This document shows, piece by piece, positions 1 through 8,202 of a stretch of 64,000 bases of DNA. A program made the translations under genes and the position numbers. Source of the stretch: Chitinophaga sp. S165 (GTDB lineage: Bacteria > Bacteroidota > Bacteroidia > Chitinophagales > Chitinophagaceae); NCBI RefSeq assembly GCF_003182155.1, contig NZ_QGTG01000002.1, forward strand, positions 744,001-808,000. Reading direction: 5' to 3'. A model generated the notes under the pieces. It saw nothing but the letters and a program-made list of their open reading frames with translations, was not told where the DNA came from and did not search any database. Numbering within the stretch: position 1 is the stretch's first letter; the number at the start of each line of letters is the position of its first letter.

Positions 1-137
1 GATTTTGGAAAACGCAATAGGGAAAACAGGGTAAAAATTACTAATTATCAGCAGGAAATACAGGTACTGCGATAGCGTTTCGGGGCAGGTAAAATTCGGG
101 GCGTAAGTGTTCGGATAAGGGACTTGTTAACAAAGGT

Positions 138-195
138 CAGGGACCGGGAACAGCCAGACAATAATTGCTCATTGTATCGCTATTCCCGGTCCCTG
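138..195 (-). terminator. Hairpin downstream of polA
   Basis: A perfect 13-bp inverted repeat (138-150 with 183-195, GC-rich CAGGGACCGGGAA) encloses a loop that holds a smaller ACAAT/ATTGT stem. It lies about 20 bases past the polA stop on the minus strand. The T-run after it is weak, so this is a terminator-like hairpin rather than a textbook intrinsic terminator. The remaining bases 1-137 hold nothing I recognise. Confidence 0.55.
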
Positions 196-215
196 ATAAT
201 ATAATGCAGATCGTT

Positions 216-3038
216 TTAATGGGCCTGCAGCCAGTTCTGGCCGATGCCTATTTCAACTTCAACAGGAACGGTCAGTGGTAAGGCGTTGCGCATACCTTCC
301 TGTATCAGAGGTTTGATCAGTTCTACTTCATCTTTGTGCACGTCGAACACCAACTCATCATGTACCTGGAGGATCATGCGGGAGCGGAGGTTCTCCTTTT
401 TCAGCGTTTTATGGATCGAGATCATGGCCAGCTTGATCATGTCGGCAGCTGTACCCTGTATTGGCATGTTGATGGCATTTCGTTCGGCATAACCCCTCAC
501 TACTGCGTTGGAGGAATTAATGTCTTTCAGCCAGCGTTTGCGGCCCAGTAAAGTCTCTACATAACCGTTGAGTTGTGCCGATTTTATCTGGTTGTCCATG
601 TATTGTTTGATAGATGGATACTGCGCAAAGTAGTTATCTATCAGTGTTTTAGCCTCTCCTCTGGCGATGCCCAGGTTTTCAGACAGTCCGAAGGCGCTTA
701 CGCCATAGATAATACCGAAGTTCACGCTCTTGGCGTTACGGCGCATTTCTGCGGTTACGTCCGCGAGTTCCACACCGTATACTTTAGCGGCAGTGGCGGC
801 GTGAATGTCCAATCCTTGACGGAATGCGTCAATCATGTGGACATCTTCGCTTATGGCGGCGATGATACGGAGCTCGATCTGTGAATAGTCGGCAGACATC
901 AAGACATGTTCCTCATTTCTGGCTACGAAAGCCTTGCGCACCTCACGTCCTCTATCGGTACGGATAGGGATGTTCTGGAGGTTCGGGTTATTGGAACTGA
1001 GACGACCGGTTACTGCAACTGCCTGATTGTAAGATGTATGTACGCGGTTGGTCCGTTTGTTCAGCATCAGTGGCAGCGCATCCACGTAAGTGGATTTCAG
1101 TTTGCTCAACTCCCGGAATACCAGGATATCCTCTACGATCTGGTGTTTATTAGAGAGCTTCGCCAGCACATCTTCACCGGTAGCATACTGCCCTGTTCTG
1201 GTCTTTTTGGCTTTAGGATCGAGCATAAGCTTTTCAAACAGCACCTCACCCAGTTGTTTGGGGGATGCGAGGTTGAAGCGAACGCCGGCCTGTGAATAAA
1301 CACTCTCTTCTGCACGTTTGATCTCTGTTTCGAGTTCACGGGAGTAGTCAGAAAGTGCCTGTATATCAATAGAAATGCCCTCGTATTCCATGTCGGTAAG
1401 TACCTTAACCAACGGATTCTCTACTTCATAGAACACCTTTTCCACAACCTTCTGTGGCAGCAATGGCGCAAATTTCTCTTTCAGCTGGAGGGTGATGTCG
1501 GCGTCTTCTACTGCGTATTCTTTAATCTTGTCGATCTCCACATCCCGCATGTTGCCCTGTCCTTTTCCTTTTTTGCCGATCAGGGTCTCGATAGACACAG
1601 GTTCGTATTGCAGGTATTGGGCGCTGAGCAGGTCCATCCCGCGCCGGCCTTCCGGTTCGATGAGATAGTGCGCGAGCATGGTATCGAAAACCGGTCCCTT
1701 TATTTCCACACCGTACCATTTCAACACGATCATATCATATTTGATATTCTGGCCGATGAAAAGAATATGGCTGGCATCGAACAGCGGCCGGAAGCTATCT
1801 ACTATTGCCTGGGCTTGTGCTCTGTCGGCCGGTACCGGTATATACCAGCCCTCTCCTGCTTTAACAGAGAAGCTGATACCTACAAGATCAACAGCGTTGG
1901 CATCGGTACCGGTGGTTTCGGTATCGAAGGAGATCTCTTGTTGCTGTAACAGCGTCGCCAGGAGTTCGGCCCTTTTCTCAGGCGTATCCGCCAGCAGATA
2001 ATTATGTGGAGTATTGTTGATATTCTTTTCGGCGATCAGGATGCTTGGGGCTGCTTCCTGGGGTTCTTCAGAAGGCGGAGGTACCGCGCCCTGGATCTCA
2101 TTACCAAAAAGGTCCAGCTGTGCTTTGGCCGGAGCGGCTGGTTCGGTGGTGGTAGCAGTAGCAAAACCATCGCCCAGGATACGTTTTCCCAGGGTCTTGA
2201 ATTCCAGTTCTGTGAAGACTTCCGCCAGTTGTTCCTTGTTGGGAGCTTTAATACAGAAATCGTCTTCCTGGAACGTAACCGGAACATCGGTGATAATAGT
2301 GGCCAGTTGCTTGGAGAGGATAGCGCTTTCTGCACCAGCTTTGATCTTTTCGGCCATCTTACCGCCGATCTTGTCTGCATTGGCAATTACTTCTTCCACA
2401 GAACCATACTGGGAAAGCAGCTTCATAGCCGTCTTCTCTCCTACGCCGGGGATACCGGGGATATTGTCTACGGCATCTCCCATCAGTCCCAGGATATCTA
2501 TTACCTGGTGCACATCTGTGATCTGCCATTTTTCGCAAACTTCTTTAGGACCGAGGATCTCTTCTTTGTTACCCATGTAAGGAGGTTTGTAGATAAATAC
2601 GTTCTCCTTTACCAGCTGGCCGTAGTCCTTATCCGGTGTTACCATGTAGACGCTATATCCGGCTTCTGCTGCCTGCCAGGCAAGTGTTCCGATCACATCA
2701 TCCGCTTCATAACCATCCAGTTCCACGACAGGAATATTGAACCCGGTAATAATACGCTTGATATCGTCCAGGGAATCCAGGATATCTTCAGGAGCATCCA
2801 TACGGTTCGCCTTATAATCGACAAAGGTGGTATGTCTTTCGGTAGGAGCATGCGTATCAAAGGCCACCGCTATGTGGGTAGGTTTTTCTTTATTGATAAG
2901 GTCCAGCAAGGTGGAGGTAAACCCGAACTGAGCGTTGGTGTTCCTTCCTGTGCTGGTGAGGCGTGGATTTCTGATCAATGCATAATAGGCTCGATAGATC
3001 AGCGCCATTGCATCCAGTAAAAACAATTTCTTTTGCAT
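216..3038 (-). CDS. polA: DNA polymerase I
   Basis: Family A polymerase for Okazaki-fragment processing and gap-filling repair. The 940-residue chain has the full three-domain length: an N-terminal 5' nuclease (LLDAMALIYRAYYAL, then DGYEADDVIGTLA and a helix-hairpin-helix PGIPGVGEKTA), a 3'-5' exonuclease near residue 370 with the intact DTET motif, and a C-terminal polymerase with motif A (SADYSQIELR), motif B (RRNAKSVNFGIIYG) and motif C (QVHDELVF). Because the exonuclease acidic residues are present, proofreading should work, unlike in Taq-type enzymes. The ATG is only four bases after a TACTTTTG promoter box, so the message is probably leaderless. It stands alone, divergent from the arsenate-reductase-like gene. 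Confidence 0.97.
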   Translation of the reverse strand: MQKKLFLLDAMALIYRAYYALIRNPRLTSTGRNTNAQFGFTSTLLDLINKEKPTHIAVAFDTHAPTERHTTFVDYKANRMDAPEDILDSLDDIKRIITGFNIPVVELDGYEADDVIGTLAWQAAEAGYSVYMVTPDKDYGQLVKENVFIYKPPYMGNKEEILGPKEVCEKWQITDVHQVIDILGLMGDAVDNIPGIPGVGEKTAMKLLSQYGSVEEVIANADKIGGKMAEKIKAGAESAILSKQLATIITDVPVTFQEDDFCIKAPNKEQLAEVFTELEFKTLGKRILGDGFATATTTEPAAPAKAQLDLFGNEIQGAVPPPSEEPQEAAPSILIAEKNINNTPHNYLLADTPEKRAELLATLLQQQEISFDTETTGTDANAVDLVGISFSVKAGEGWYIPVPADRAQAQAIVDSFRPLFDASHILFIGQNIKYDMIVLKWYGVEIKGPVFDTMLAHYLIEPEGRRGMDLLSAQYLQYEPVSIETLIGKKGKGQGNMRDVEIDKIKEYAVEDADITLQLKEKFAPLLPQKVVEKVFYEVENPLVKVLTDMEYEGISIDIQALSDYSRELETEIKRAEESVYSQAGVRFNLASPKQLGEVLFEKLMLDPKAKKTRTGQYATGEDVLAKLSNKHQIVEDILVFRELSKLKSTYVDALPLMLNKRTNRVHTSYNQAVAVTGRLSSNNPNLQNIPIRTDRGREVRKAFVARNEEHVLMSADYSQIELRIIAAISEDVHMIDAFRQGLDIHAATAAKVYGVELADVTAEMRRNAKSVNFGIIYGVSAFGLSENLGIARGEAKTLIDNYFAQYPSIKQYMDNQIKSAQLNGYVETLLGRKRWLKDINSSNAVVRGYAERNAINMPIQGTAADMIKLAMISIHKTLKKENLRSRMILQVHDELVFDVHKDEVELIKPLIQEGMRNALPLTVPVEVEIGIGQNWLQAH

Positions 3039-3042
3039 CCGC

Positions 3043-3050
3043 CAAAAGTA
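3043..3050 (-). promoter_or_regulatory. -7 promoter box TACTTTTG of polA
   Basis: An exact match to the Bacteroidota -7 word TAnnTTTG on the minus strand, four bases before the polA ATG. Transcription starting a few bases after the box would give an mRNA with no leader. No good TTG lies 19-20 bases upstream. Confidence 0.6.
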
Positions 3051-3184
3051 ATTATGAATGATGAATTACGAATGAACAATTGAAGAATATCTCTCTGGAT
3101 AAGATCGCTTTCTGCAGGAAGATGAACAAGGATATTTTGGAAGTTGCGTCTACCGGCGGATATTTGCGTGGAAAGTATAACGAC

Positions 3185-3541
3185 ATGAAGAAAATATATC
3201 ATTTATCTACCTGTAGTACCTGCAAACGTATTCTGGAAGAGATCAAGGCGAAAGAGAACGGATTTGTACTGCAGGATATCAAGACTGAAAAGATCACGCC
3301 GGCACAACTGGAAGAGATGCATAAACTGGCTGGAAGTTATGAAGCGCTTTTTAGTCGCCGGTCAATGAAATACCGCCCAATGGGATTGCACGAAAAGCAA
3401 CTTACGGAAAAGGACTATCATGACTTGATACTGGAGGAATACTCTTTCCTGAAAAGACCAGTGGCGATTGTCGGAAAGCAGATCTTTGTGGGAAGTGATA
3501 AGAAAACGGTGGAAGGCTTGCAGGCGGTAGCGGGGAAGTAA
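3185..3541 (+). CDS. ArsC/Spx-family thioredoxin-fold protein
   Basis: A 118-residue protein of the ArsC/Spx/YffB family. The N-terminus MKKIYHLSTCSTCKRI carries a CxxC redox motif on the first beta-alpha unit, as in Spx and ArsC-like reductases. FSRRSMKYRP and the later KRPVAIVGKQIFVG segment match the family core, including the conserved RP. It is probably a thiol-dependent reductase or a glutathione/thioredoxin-linked protein; true arsenate reduction cannot be inferred because no ars genes are nearby. The open frame extends upstream to 3080, but family length and the KKIY start favour ATG 3185. Confidence 0.85.
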   Translation: MKKIYHLSTCSTCKRILEEIKAKENGFVLQDIKTEKITPAQLEEMHKLAGSYEALFSRRSMKYRPMGLHEKQLTEKDYHDLILEEYSFLKRPVAIVGKQIFVGSDKKTVEGLQAVAGK

Positions 3542-3617
3542 ATTTAGTTCGACACTAAATGGCAAAAAAAAGGTAGCGAGAGCTACCGGGGTAGTCCTAC
3601 TGCATAGACTAGCTATG
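3542..3617. other. Cluster of short hairpins, one followed by a minus-strand T-run
   Basis: Four consecutive perfect small stems: ATTTAGT/ACTAAAT (3542-3560), GGTAGC-GAGA-GCTACC (3572-3587), GTAG-TC-CTAC (3591-3600) and CATAG/CTATG (3603-3617). Read on the minus strand, the second stem is followed directly by eight Ts, the form of an intrinsic terminator. This could end the glycosyltransferase transcript or a short RNA. No promoter was found for the latter. Confidence 0.45.
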
Positions 3618-3649
3618 TTCAGACTTAATACGAATATACAAAGGAACTT

Positions 3650-3691
3650 CACTTTACAGTAATTTCTCTTAAACGAAACTACTGTAAAGTG
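3650..3691. terminator. Long hairpin between convergent genes
   Basis: A perfect 12-bp inverted repeat, CACTTTACAGTA (3650-3661) and its complement (3680-3691). After one mismatch the stem extends by TTTC/GAAA, leaving an 8-base loop. It lies ten bases past the minus-strand glycosyltransferase stop and downstream of the plus-strand ArsC-like gene. It has no T-run of its own. Confidence 0.5.
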
Positions 3692-3701
3692 TTAAATATC
3701 A

Positions 3702-4802
3702 TTAGTTTTTCAACTCCTCTACAAACTTCCTCACCACTCCCTTATACTGCTCCATATCCTGTTCATGTTCGAATGATTTGAACGCAAACTTCTCTGCAGC
3801 CTCCAGCGCGTCTTTCAGATTGAAAGTATGTTGTGGCACATTGTAGAAATAGCCCTTTTTCATCAGGAACTTGCCCAGGTACTCCTGTTCTGATTGTCCG
3901 GGAGTAGGGATCAGTATTGCCTTTTTATTCAGCTTCACCAGGTCCATCAGGGTGGTATAGCCGGAACGGCTTAACACCATTTTTGACGCCAGCATGGCTT
4001 CGTTAAGGTCTTTAGCGTTCATGTGGTTCACCTGTTGTACCCGGGGCGTGATCTGTTGCTTTTCCGGGGTACCTGGTTTACCGCTTACGATGAGGGCGCT
4101 GATAGGGAGTGCTTTGATCTGGTCAAGGATCATTTTCTCCAGATTGGAGCGTTGAGGCTCCGGACCGGATATAAGTACCAGCAGATCATATTGTTGTGCT
4201 ACGTCAGACTTGTCTTCAAAACGGCTCAGACAGCCCAGGTAGGTTGTATTGGGAGGCAATACTGAAGGGTGTGCCAGTATGCCGGAAAGGTTATTGGCGT
4301 CAGCATAATCAGGAATCCAGCAGGCGCTGTACCGGCGGATATAGCGGTAATTGAGCGACTGAAGGAACTTTTCGGTGATGCCACCGAAAGGGGTCTTGAT
4401 AAGTAGCTGGTGAGAGATGAAAACGGTAGGGATCTTACTATGATAAAGACCGAAACGGTTGTCTGAAATCACAGCGTCAATCTGATGTTCTTCTACCACT
4501 TTCTGGAGCCATTGTTGTTCGTACTTAATGGCATTCAATATTTTAGGTATCTGCTGGATGATCTTCCAACCAAACAGCCAGCCTTTCTGTGCGTACTGGA
4601 TACGGTAGCCGGGCAGCGGTAAAAGGGTGAGGTCCGGGAATTCCTGCTGTAAAAGTGAAGCGTGTTTTCCCTCGGCTGCAATAACAACCTTACAGCCAGC
4701 GTTTAATAATTCATGGATGAGCGGGATGTCGCGGGTGGCATGTCCTAATCCCCAGTCGAGCGGGACTATCAGAACGGTTTTGCGCGTAGAAATTGTGGAC
4801 AA
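3702..4802 (-). CDS. MurG-like glycosyltransferase (GT28-type C-terminal domain)
   Basis: A 366-residue GT-B glycosyltransferase. The N-terminal VPLDWGLGHATRDIPLI is the glycine-rich loop of a family of uncharacterised Bacteroidota transferases. The C-terminal half (ASKMVLSRSGYTTLMDLVKLNKKAILIPTPGQSEQEYLGKF, residues about 270-315) is the GT28 nucleotide-sugar site with the S-R-S-G-Y-T and P-x-x-G-Q-x-E-Q signatures seen in MurG. Substrate is unknown. No ATG precedes the conserved N-terminus; the first usable codon is TTG at 4802, part of ATATTTG, which resembles a promoter box, so the exact start is uncertain. Confidence 0.85.
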   Translation of the reverse strand: MSTISTRKTVLIVPLDWGLGHATRDIPLIHELLNAGCKVVIAAEGKHASLLQQEFPDLTLLPLPGYRIQYAQKGWLFGWKIIQQIPKILNAIKYEQQWLQKVVEEHQIDAVISDNRFGLYHSKIPTVFISHQLLIKTPFGGITEKFLQSLNYRYIRRYSACWIPDYADANNLSGILAHPSVLPPNTTYLGCLSRFEDKSDVAQQYDLLVLISGPEPQRSNLEKMILDQIKALPISALIVSGKPGTPEKQQITPRVQQVNHMNAKDLNEAMLASKMVLSRSGYTTLMDLVKLNKKAILIPTPGQSEQEYLGKFLMKKGYFYNVPQHTFNLKDALEAAEKFAFKSFEHEQDMEQYKGVVRKFVEELKN

Positions 4803-4910
4803 ATATTTGAAATTTTTACGAAATTAGCTTAATTTAGAAATGCGCACTGTTAAGAAAAGGTAAACTCTCGTACAGACGGGCATCAACAAAAGAGAACAGA
4901 ACTTAAGAGT

Positions 4911-5039
4911 ATGATAACAAGAAAATGGCTGACTATTTTTTTAGTGTGCAGTAGTCTAAGCATAATGAGTCAGGGTTGTAAGATTTTGAAGAAGAACGAT
5001 TGTGGGTGCCCTACCATGAATAAAAAACGTATGCACTAA
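4911..5039 (+). CDS. Tiny Cys-rich lipoprotein-like peptide
   Basis: A 42-codon frame: a basic start MITRKW, a hydrophobic stretch, then GCKILKKNDCGCP and a basic tail. SQGC resembles a lipobox, so the mature product would be a lipid-anchored peptide of about 20 residues with a CGC motif. It was found by reading the gap between the glycosyltransferase and the next gene. There is no homology evidence available here, but the signal-plus-lipobox layout is unlikely by chance. Function unknown. Confidence 0.55.
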   Translation: MITRKWLTIFLVCSSLSIMSQGCKILKKNDCGCPTMNKKRMH

Positions 5040-5180
5040 TTGAAGTACTAGGTTTTTTAGCCGTTGAGTTCCCGAAAAGAAGGATAAACTTGTAACATCC
5101 AGTTGTTGAATACACGCCAAACGCTTACTCCTATATGAGAACGCCTTTAACAAATTTAAGGGAACAGTCAAATTATTCTA

Positions 5181-5429
5181 ATGAAACAGGTAGAGAGGGA
5201 TTTATTGATCTTACTGCATGAGGATCGATACAGCGAACAACAGATCCAGTATGCAGTAAAGCAGATTAGCGATATGCTTACAATGGTGGAAACCATGGAG
5301 TACCTATGTAACGTTATGGAAGTTGCTGATTGCAACAAGAATCGCATTACCAGCAAAAAATCTGTACTGCAGAAGGCATTTTCCAGGAAAGAGCATAAAG
5401 CATTTGAATTTATCGTTCACAAGAACTAG
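5181..5429 (+). CDS. Hypothetical small protein
   Basis: An 82-residue, mostly helical, charged protein (MKQVERDLLILLHEDRYSE start, basic C-terminal third). No signal peptide, membrane segment or known motif is visible. It begins with ATG and is followed by a non-coding gap before the arginase-like gene. I do not recognise the family. Its length and good codon use compared with the opposite frames make it a plausible gene. Confidence 0.55.
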   Translation: MKQVERDLLILLHEDRYSEQQIQYAVKQISDMLTMVETMEYLCNVMEVADCNKNRITSKKSVLQKAFSRKEHKAFEFIVHKN

Positions 5430-5548
5430 TTGTAATACTTCGCAGTTTATTCATGACCATATCTTGATCATGCGCCCCCTGATGCATGAAAGAAATATTA
5501 ATCCGTAATTCATCTCCTTCTAAGACAACATATTTCACAATTGATTCG

Positions 5549-5565
5549 TAGGTTTGCCGGCAAAC
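5549..5565 (+). promoter_or_regulatory. -7 box TAGGTTTG overlapped by a 14-bp palindrome
   Basis: TAGGTTTG (5549-5556) matches the Bacteroidota -7 word. The perfect palindrome GTTTGCCGGCAAAC (5552-5565) begins inside it and covers the expected transcription start of the arginase-like gene at 5579. A protein bound there would block initiation, so it is a candidate operator. Confidence 0.5.
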
Positions 5566-5578
5566 AAAAATAGTTGTG

Positions 5579-6724
5579 ATGGCAGACTTTACTCTCCTGC
5601 ATGATTACCTGCTCCCTGTTTCCAAAGCAAGTCTGAATGATGACGAGGAATATGATGAGTTCCAGATCGGAGGTATCGTAGATCTGTATGATGATGGACA
5701 TACACCTAACCTCGACATCGCAGATATTATTCTACTGGGAGTAAATGAAGACCGTGGTTACGGCCCCGGTAAAAAAGGCCCCGATGCTGCAGACATCGTT
5801 AGAAGAGAATTCTACAGTTTATTTTACTGGCATAAGGATGTGAAGATCGCCGATATGGGCAATCTGCGTAAAGGTGTTTCCCTGGCAGATACTTATGCTG
5901 CTTTGAGAACAGTGCTGGCAGAACTGATCAATTCCAACAAGACCATTATCATCCTGGGAGGATCGCACGACCTTACCTATGCACAGTATAAAGCATACGC
6001 CACACAGAAATATGTAATTGAAGTTACTGTTGCAGATGCACTGATAGACCTCAAAGAAGAGTCGCCGATCCCTGCCGATAGTTTCCTGATGGATATGCTG
6101 ACGGAACAGCCCAACTATATCCGTCATTATAATCATCTGGCATTCCAGAGCTACTTCGTACATCCCCGTATGTTAGAAACGCTGGACAAGCTCCGCTTTG
6201 ATTGCTACCGGCTGGGTAAAGTGAGAGAGAACCTGGAAGATATAGAGCCTGTATTGAGGAACACTGATCTGTTAAGCCTGGATATTAATATCATCAAACA
6301 TAATGATGCGCCGGCCAATACCCTCTCCCCTAATGGCATGGGCGGCGATGAAGCATGCGCCCTCTCCCGCTACGCCGGTATGAGCGGAAGGCTGAGTACC
6401 TATGGCATCTACGGCTACCGTCCCGAAAAAGATAAAGATTTCCTGACAGCCAGACAAATTGCACAAATGTTGTGGTATTTTGTGGATGGCTGCTCAGTTA
6501 AGAACAAGGAAGCACTGTTGAATGAACGGGATGCATTTTACGAATTCAATATTGTTTGTGCCGATCTCGATACAGTGTTCCTGAAAAGTAAAAAGACTGG
6601 CCGCTGGTGGATGCAGTTACCGGGAAAGGGAAAAGACTTTGTGCCCTGTACGTACAATGATTACGTTACAGCGAGCAACAATGAGATCCCTGAAAGATGG
6701 CTCAGACACCAGGAAAGAATGTAA
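5579..6724 (+). CDS. Arginase/formimidoylglutamase-fold protein with altered metal site
   Basis: A 381-residue protein with the ureohydrolase fold: LGVNEDRGYGPGKKGPD, IIILGGSHDLTYA (residues about 123-135) and SLDINIIKHNDAP. Family members use two Mn ions held by six ligands. Here the ligands of the first Mn remain (H130, D153, D157, D235), but the two residues that serve only the second Mn are replaced: DAHxD became DALID (L155) and SxDxD became SLDIN (N237). It may bind one metal, have changed chemistry, or be a pseudoenzyme. A GTG at 5576 precedes the ATG at 5579, which is the likelier start. Confidence 0.85.
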   Translation: MADFTLLHDYLLPVSKASLNDDEEYDEFQIGGIVDLYDDGHTPNLDIADIILLGVNEDRGYGPGKKGPDAADIVRREFYSLFYWHKDVKIADMGNLRKGVSLADTYAALRTVLAELINSNKTIIILGGSHDLTYAQYKAYATQKYVIEVTVADALIDLKEESPIPADSFLMDMLTEQPNYIRHYNHLAFQSYFVHPRMLETLDKLRFDCYRLGKVRENLEDIEPVLRNTDLLSLDINIIKHNDAPANTLSPNGMGGDEACALSRYAGMSGRLSTYGIYGYRPEKDKDFLTARQIAQMLWYFVDGCSVKNKEALLNERDAFYEFNIVCADLDTVFLKSKKTGRWWMQLPGKGKDFVPCTYNDYVTASNNEIPERWLRHQERM

Positions 6725-6741
6725 GCCTATAGTACTAGCAT

Positions 6742-7641
6742 ATGTCAATGTCACAGTCACGGAAGAAAACACGTGCCCGGATCGGCTTTATCCAGAATAT
6801 ACAGGATATAGTGCTGATCGTTGCGGGCGTTTTATTGGCAGCCTTAGGGTTGAAAGGTTTTTTGTTGCCGAATGGTTTCCTGGATGGCGGCGTTACAGGT
6901 ATCTCTCTGTTGGTTAACCGGCTTACAGGCTGGTCTATTTCCGTGCTGCTGATCGTTATTAATATTCCGTTTATTTTACTGGCATACAAGCAGTTGTCTT
7001 TCAGTTTTACAGTGAAGGCGCTTTGCGCTATTCTGGGCCTGGCAGCTGCATTAGTATTTATTGAGGTGCCTACGATCACCAGCGACAGATTACTGATCGC
7101 TGTTTTCGGAGGATTATTCCTGGGCGCGGGTATCGGACTTTCTGTAAGAGGAGGCGCTGTATTAGACGGCACAGAAGTGCTGGCGCTTTACATTAACCGG
7201 AAGACAGTGTTGTCTATGGGTGAAGTGATCATGTATTTCAATATTGTGATCTTTAGCATTGCAGCTGTACTTATCAATATTGAAACGGCCCTTTATGCAA
7301 TGCTGACATACCTGTCTGCTTCTAAAACGGTGGATTTTGTAATACAGGGTTTTGAAGAGTACATCGCACTGACTATTATCTCTAACGAAAGTGAACTGAT
7401 AAGAAAAACGCTGACGCTCTCTTTAAGGAAAGGCGTGACGGTTTTCAAAGGACAAAGCGGATTTGGCAAGCGGGGCTCGGTAGATAAGGATATTGATATC
7501 ATCTATACAGTCGTTACCCGCCTGGAAGTCCACAAGATCATCGATGAAATAGAGAAAATAGATGGAAAGGCCTTCATCGTGCAACATAATATCAACGATA
7601 CTAAAGGCGGTATGATCAAACGCCGCGTCACACATCAATAA
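6742..7641 (+). CDS. YitT family membrane protein
   Basis: A 299-residue protein. About five hydrophobic segments fill residues 20-190 (DUF161-type: LKGFLLPNGFLDGGVTG, GGLFLGAGIGLSVRGGAVLDGTEV). They are followed by a cytoplasmic alpha/beta DUF2179 domain (residues about 210-285, EYIALTIISNESELI, then GVTVFKGQSGFG). Transported substrate and role are unknown for most of the family. It starts 17 bases after the arginase-like gene on the same strand, so the two are probably co-transcribed. ATGs at 6742 and 6748 are both possible starts. Confidence 0.9.
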   Translation: MSMSQSRKKTRARIGFIQNIQDIVLIVAGVLLAALGLKGFLLPNGFLDGGVTGISLLVNRLTGWSISVLLIVINIPFILLAYKQLSFSFTVKALCAILGLAAALVFIEVPTITSDRLLIAVFGGLFLGAGIGLSVRGGAVLDGTEVLALYINRKTVLSMGEVIMYFNIVIFSIAAVLINIETALYAMLTYLSASKTVDFVIQGFEEYIALTIISNESELIRKTLTLSLRKGVTVFKGQSGFGKRGSVDKDIDIIYTVVTRLEVHKIIDEIEKIDGKAFIVQHNINDTKGGMIKRRVTHQ

Positions 7642-7681
7642 TCTCTGCGACAAAAGTATGCCGTATGACATACTCCGGTTA

Positions 7682-8089
7682 TCAGGATTGCTTCTTCAAT
7701 AATTCTATCACACGTGTTTTCAGGAACGCCGCTTTGTTGTCTGTCACGATCATATCGTCATCGAGACCGGCTAATGTTTGCGGCCTTTTCTTTTCTACAC
7801 GAAGATCAATTTCTTTAAAATAGGTTTGTCTCTTTTCCTCCCACTGTGTTTGCGAGATCTGTAAGGTAGTACGGCGATTGTTGTCGAGATTATCATACAG
7901 CTGACGATACACGGTTGTCAACAGGCTGTCCATTTGAGTATAATACTGAAGGGCACAGTTATATTGACTTTTACCTTCTGCAAGGCAATGCTGATAACGT
8001 TTTTCAAGTGAATCAACGTCGGCTTTATTGGTTTGTGCGAAAACATTCATGCATATGCACAATGGTAAACATAGGATAAAACGTTTCAT
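7682..8089 (-). CDS. LprI/DUF1311-like exported protein
   Basis: A 135-residue protein with a clear signal peptide (MKRFILCLPLCICMNVFAQ). The mature part has the small helical cysteine-containing layout of the lysozyme-inhibitor LprI N-terminal domain (DUF1311): CLAEGKSQYNCALQYYTQMDSLL, then SQTQWEEKRQTYF. Periplasmic or lipid-free secreted location is inferred. The open frame begins at a TTG at 8101, but ATG 8089 gives a proper signal peptide and lies below a TATATTTG promoter box at 8111-8118. Confidence 0.75.
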   Translation of the reverse strand: MKRFILCLPLCICMNVFAQTNKADVDSLEKRYQHCLAEGKSQYNCALQYYTQMDSLLTTVYRQLYDNLDNNRRTTLQISQTQWEEKRQTYFKEIDLRVEKKRPQTLAGLDDDMIVTDNKAAFLKTRVIELLKKQS

Positions 8090-8110
8090 AGGATTGAACA
8101 ATTAGGGTCG

Positions 8111-8118
8111 CAAATATA
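8111..8118 (-). promoter_or_regulatory. -7 promoter box TATATTTG
   Basis: Exact TAnnTTTG match on the minus strand, 21 bases before the ATG at 8089. A TTG lies 21 bases upstream (8140-8142), near the expected 19-20 spacing. Confidence 0.55.
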
Positions 8119-8146
8119 GTGAAATAATAATATGTGATACAACACA

Positions 8147-8186
8147 AAAAAGAAAGGTTTCCGATTGCGGAAACCTTTCTTTTTTA
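8147..8186. terminator. Bidirectional intrinsic terminator
   Basis: A perfect 17-bp stem (8147-8163 with 8168-8184), core GAAAGGTTTCCG, with a 4-base loop ATTG and A/T runs on both flanks. It lies just past the stop of the minus-strand M16 protein at 8203. Confidence 0.85.
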
Positions 8187-8202
8187 TCTTTTTAAATCAG
8201 CA

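Noticed and set aside
2004..3020. 338-codon plus-strand frame inside polA
   Set aside because: It is the antisense shadow of DNA polymerase I, whose catalytic motifs are all intact on the minus strand.
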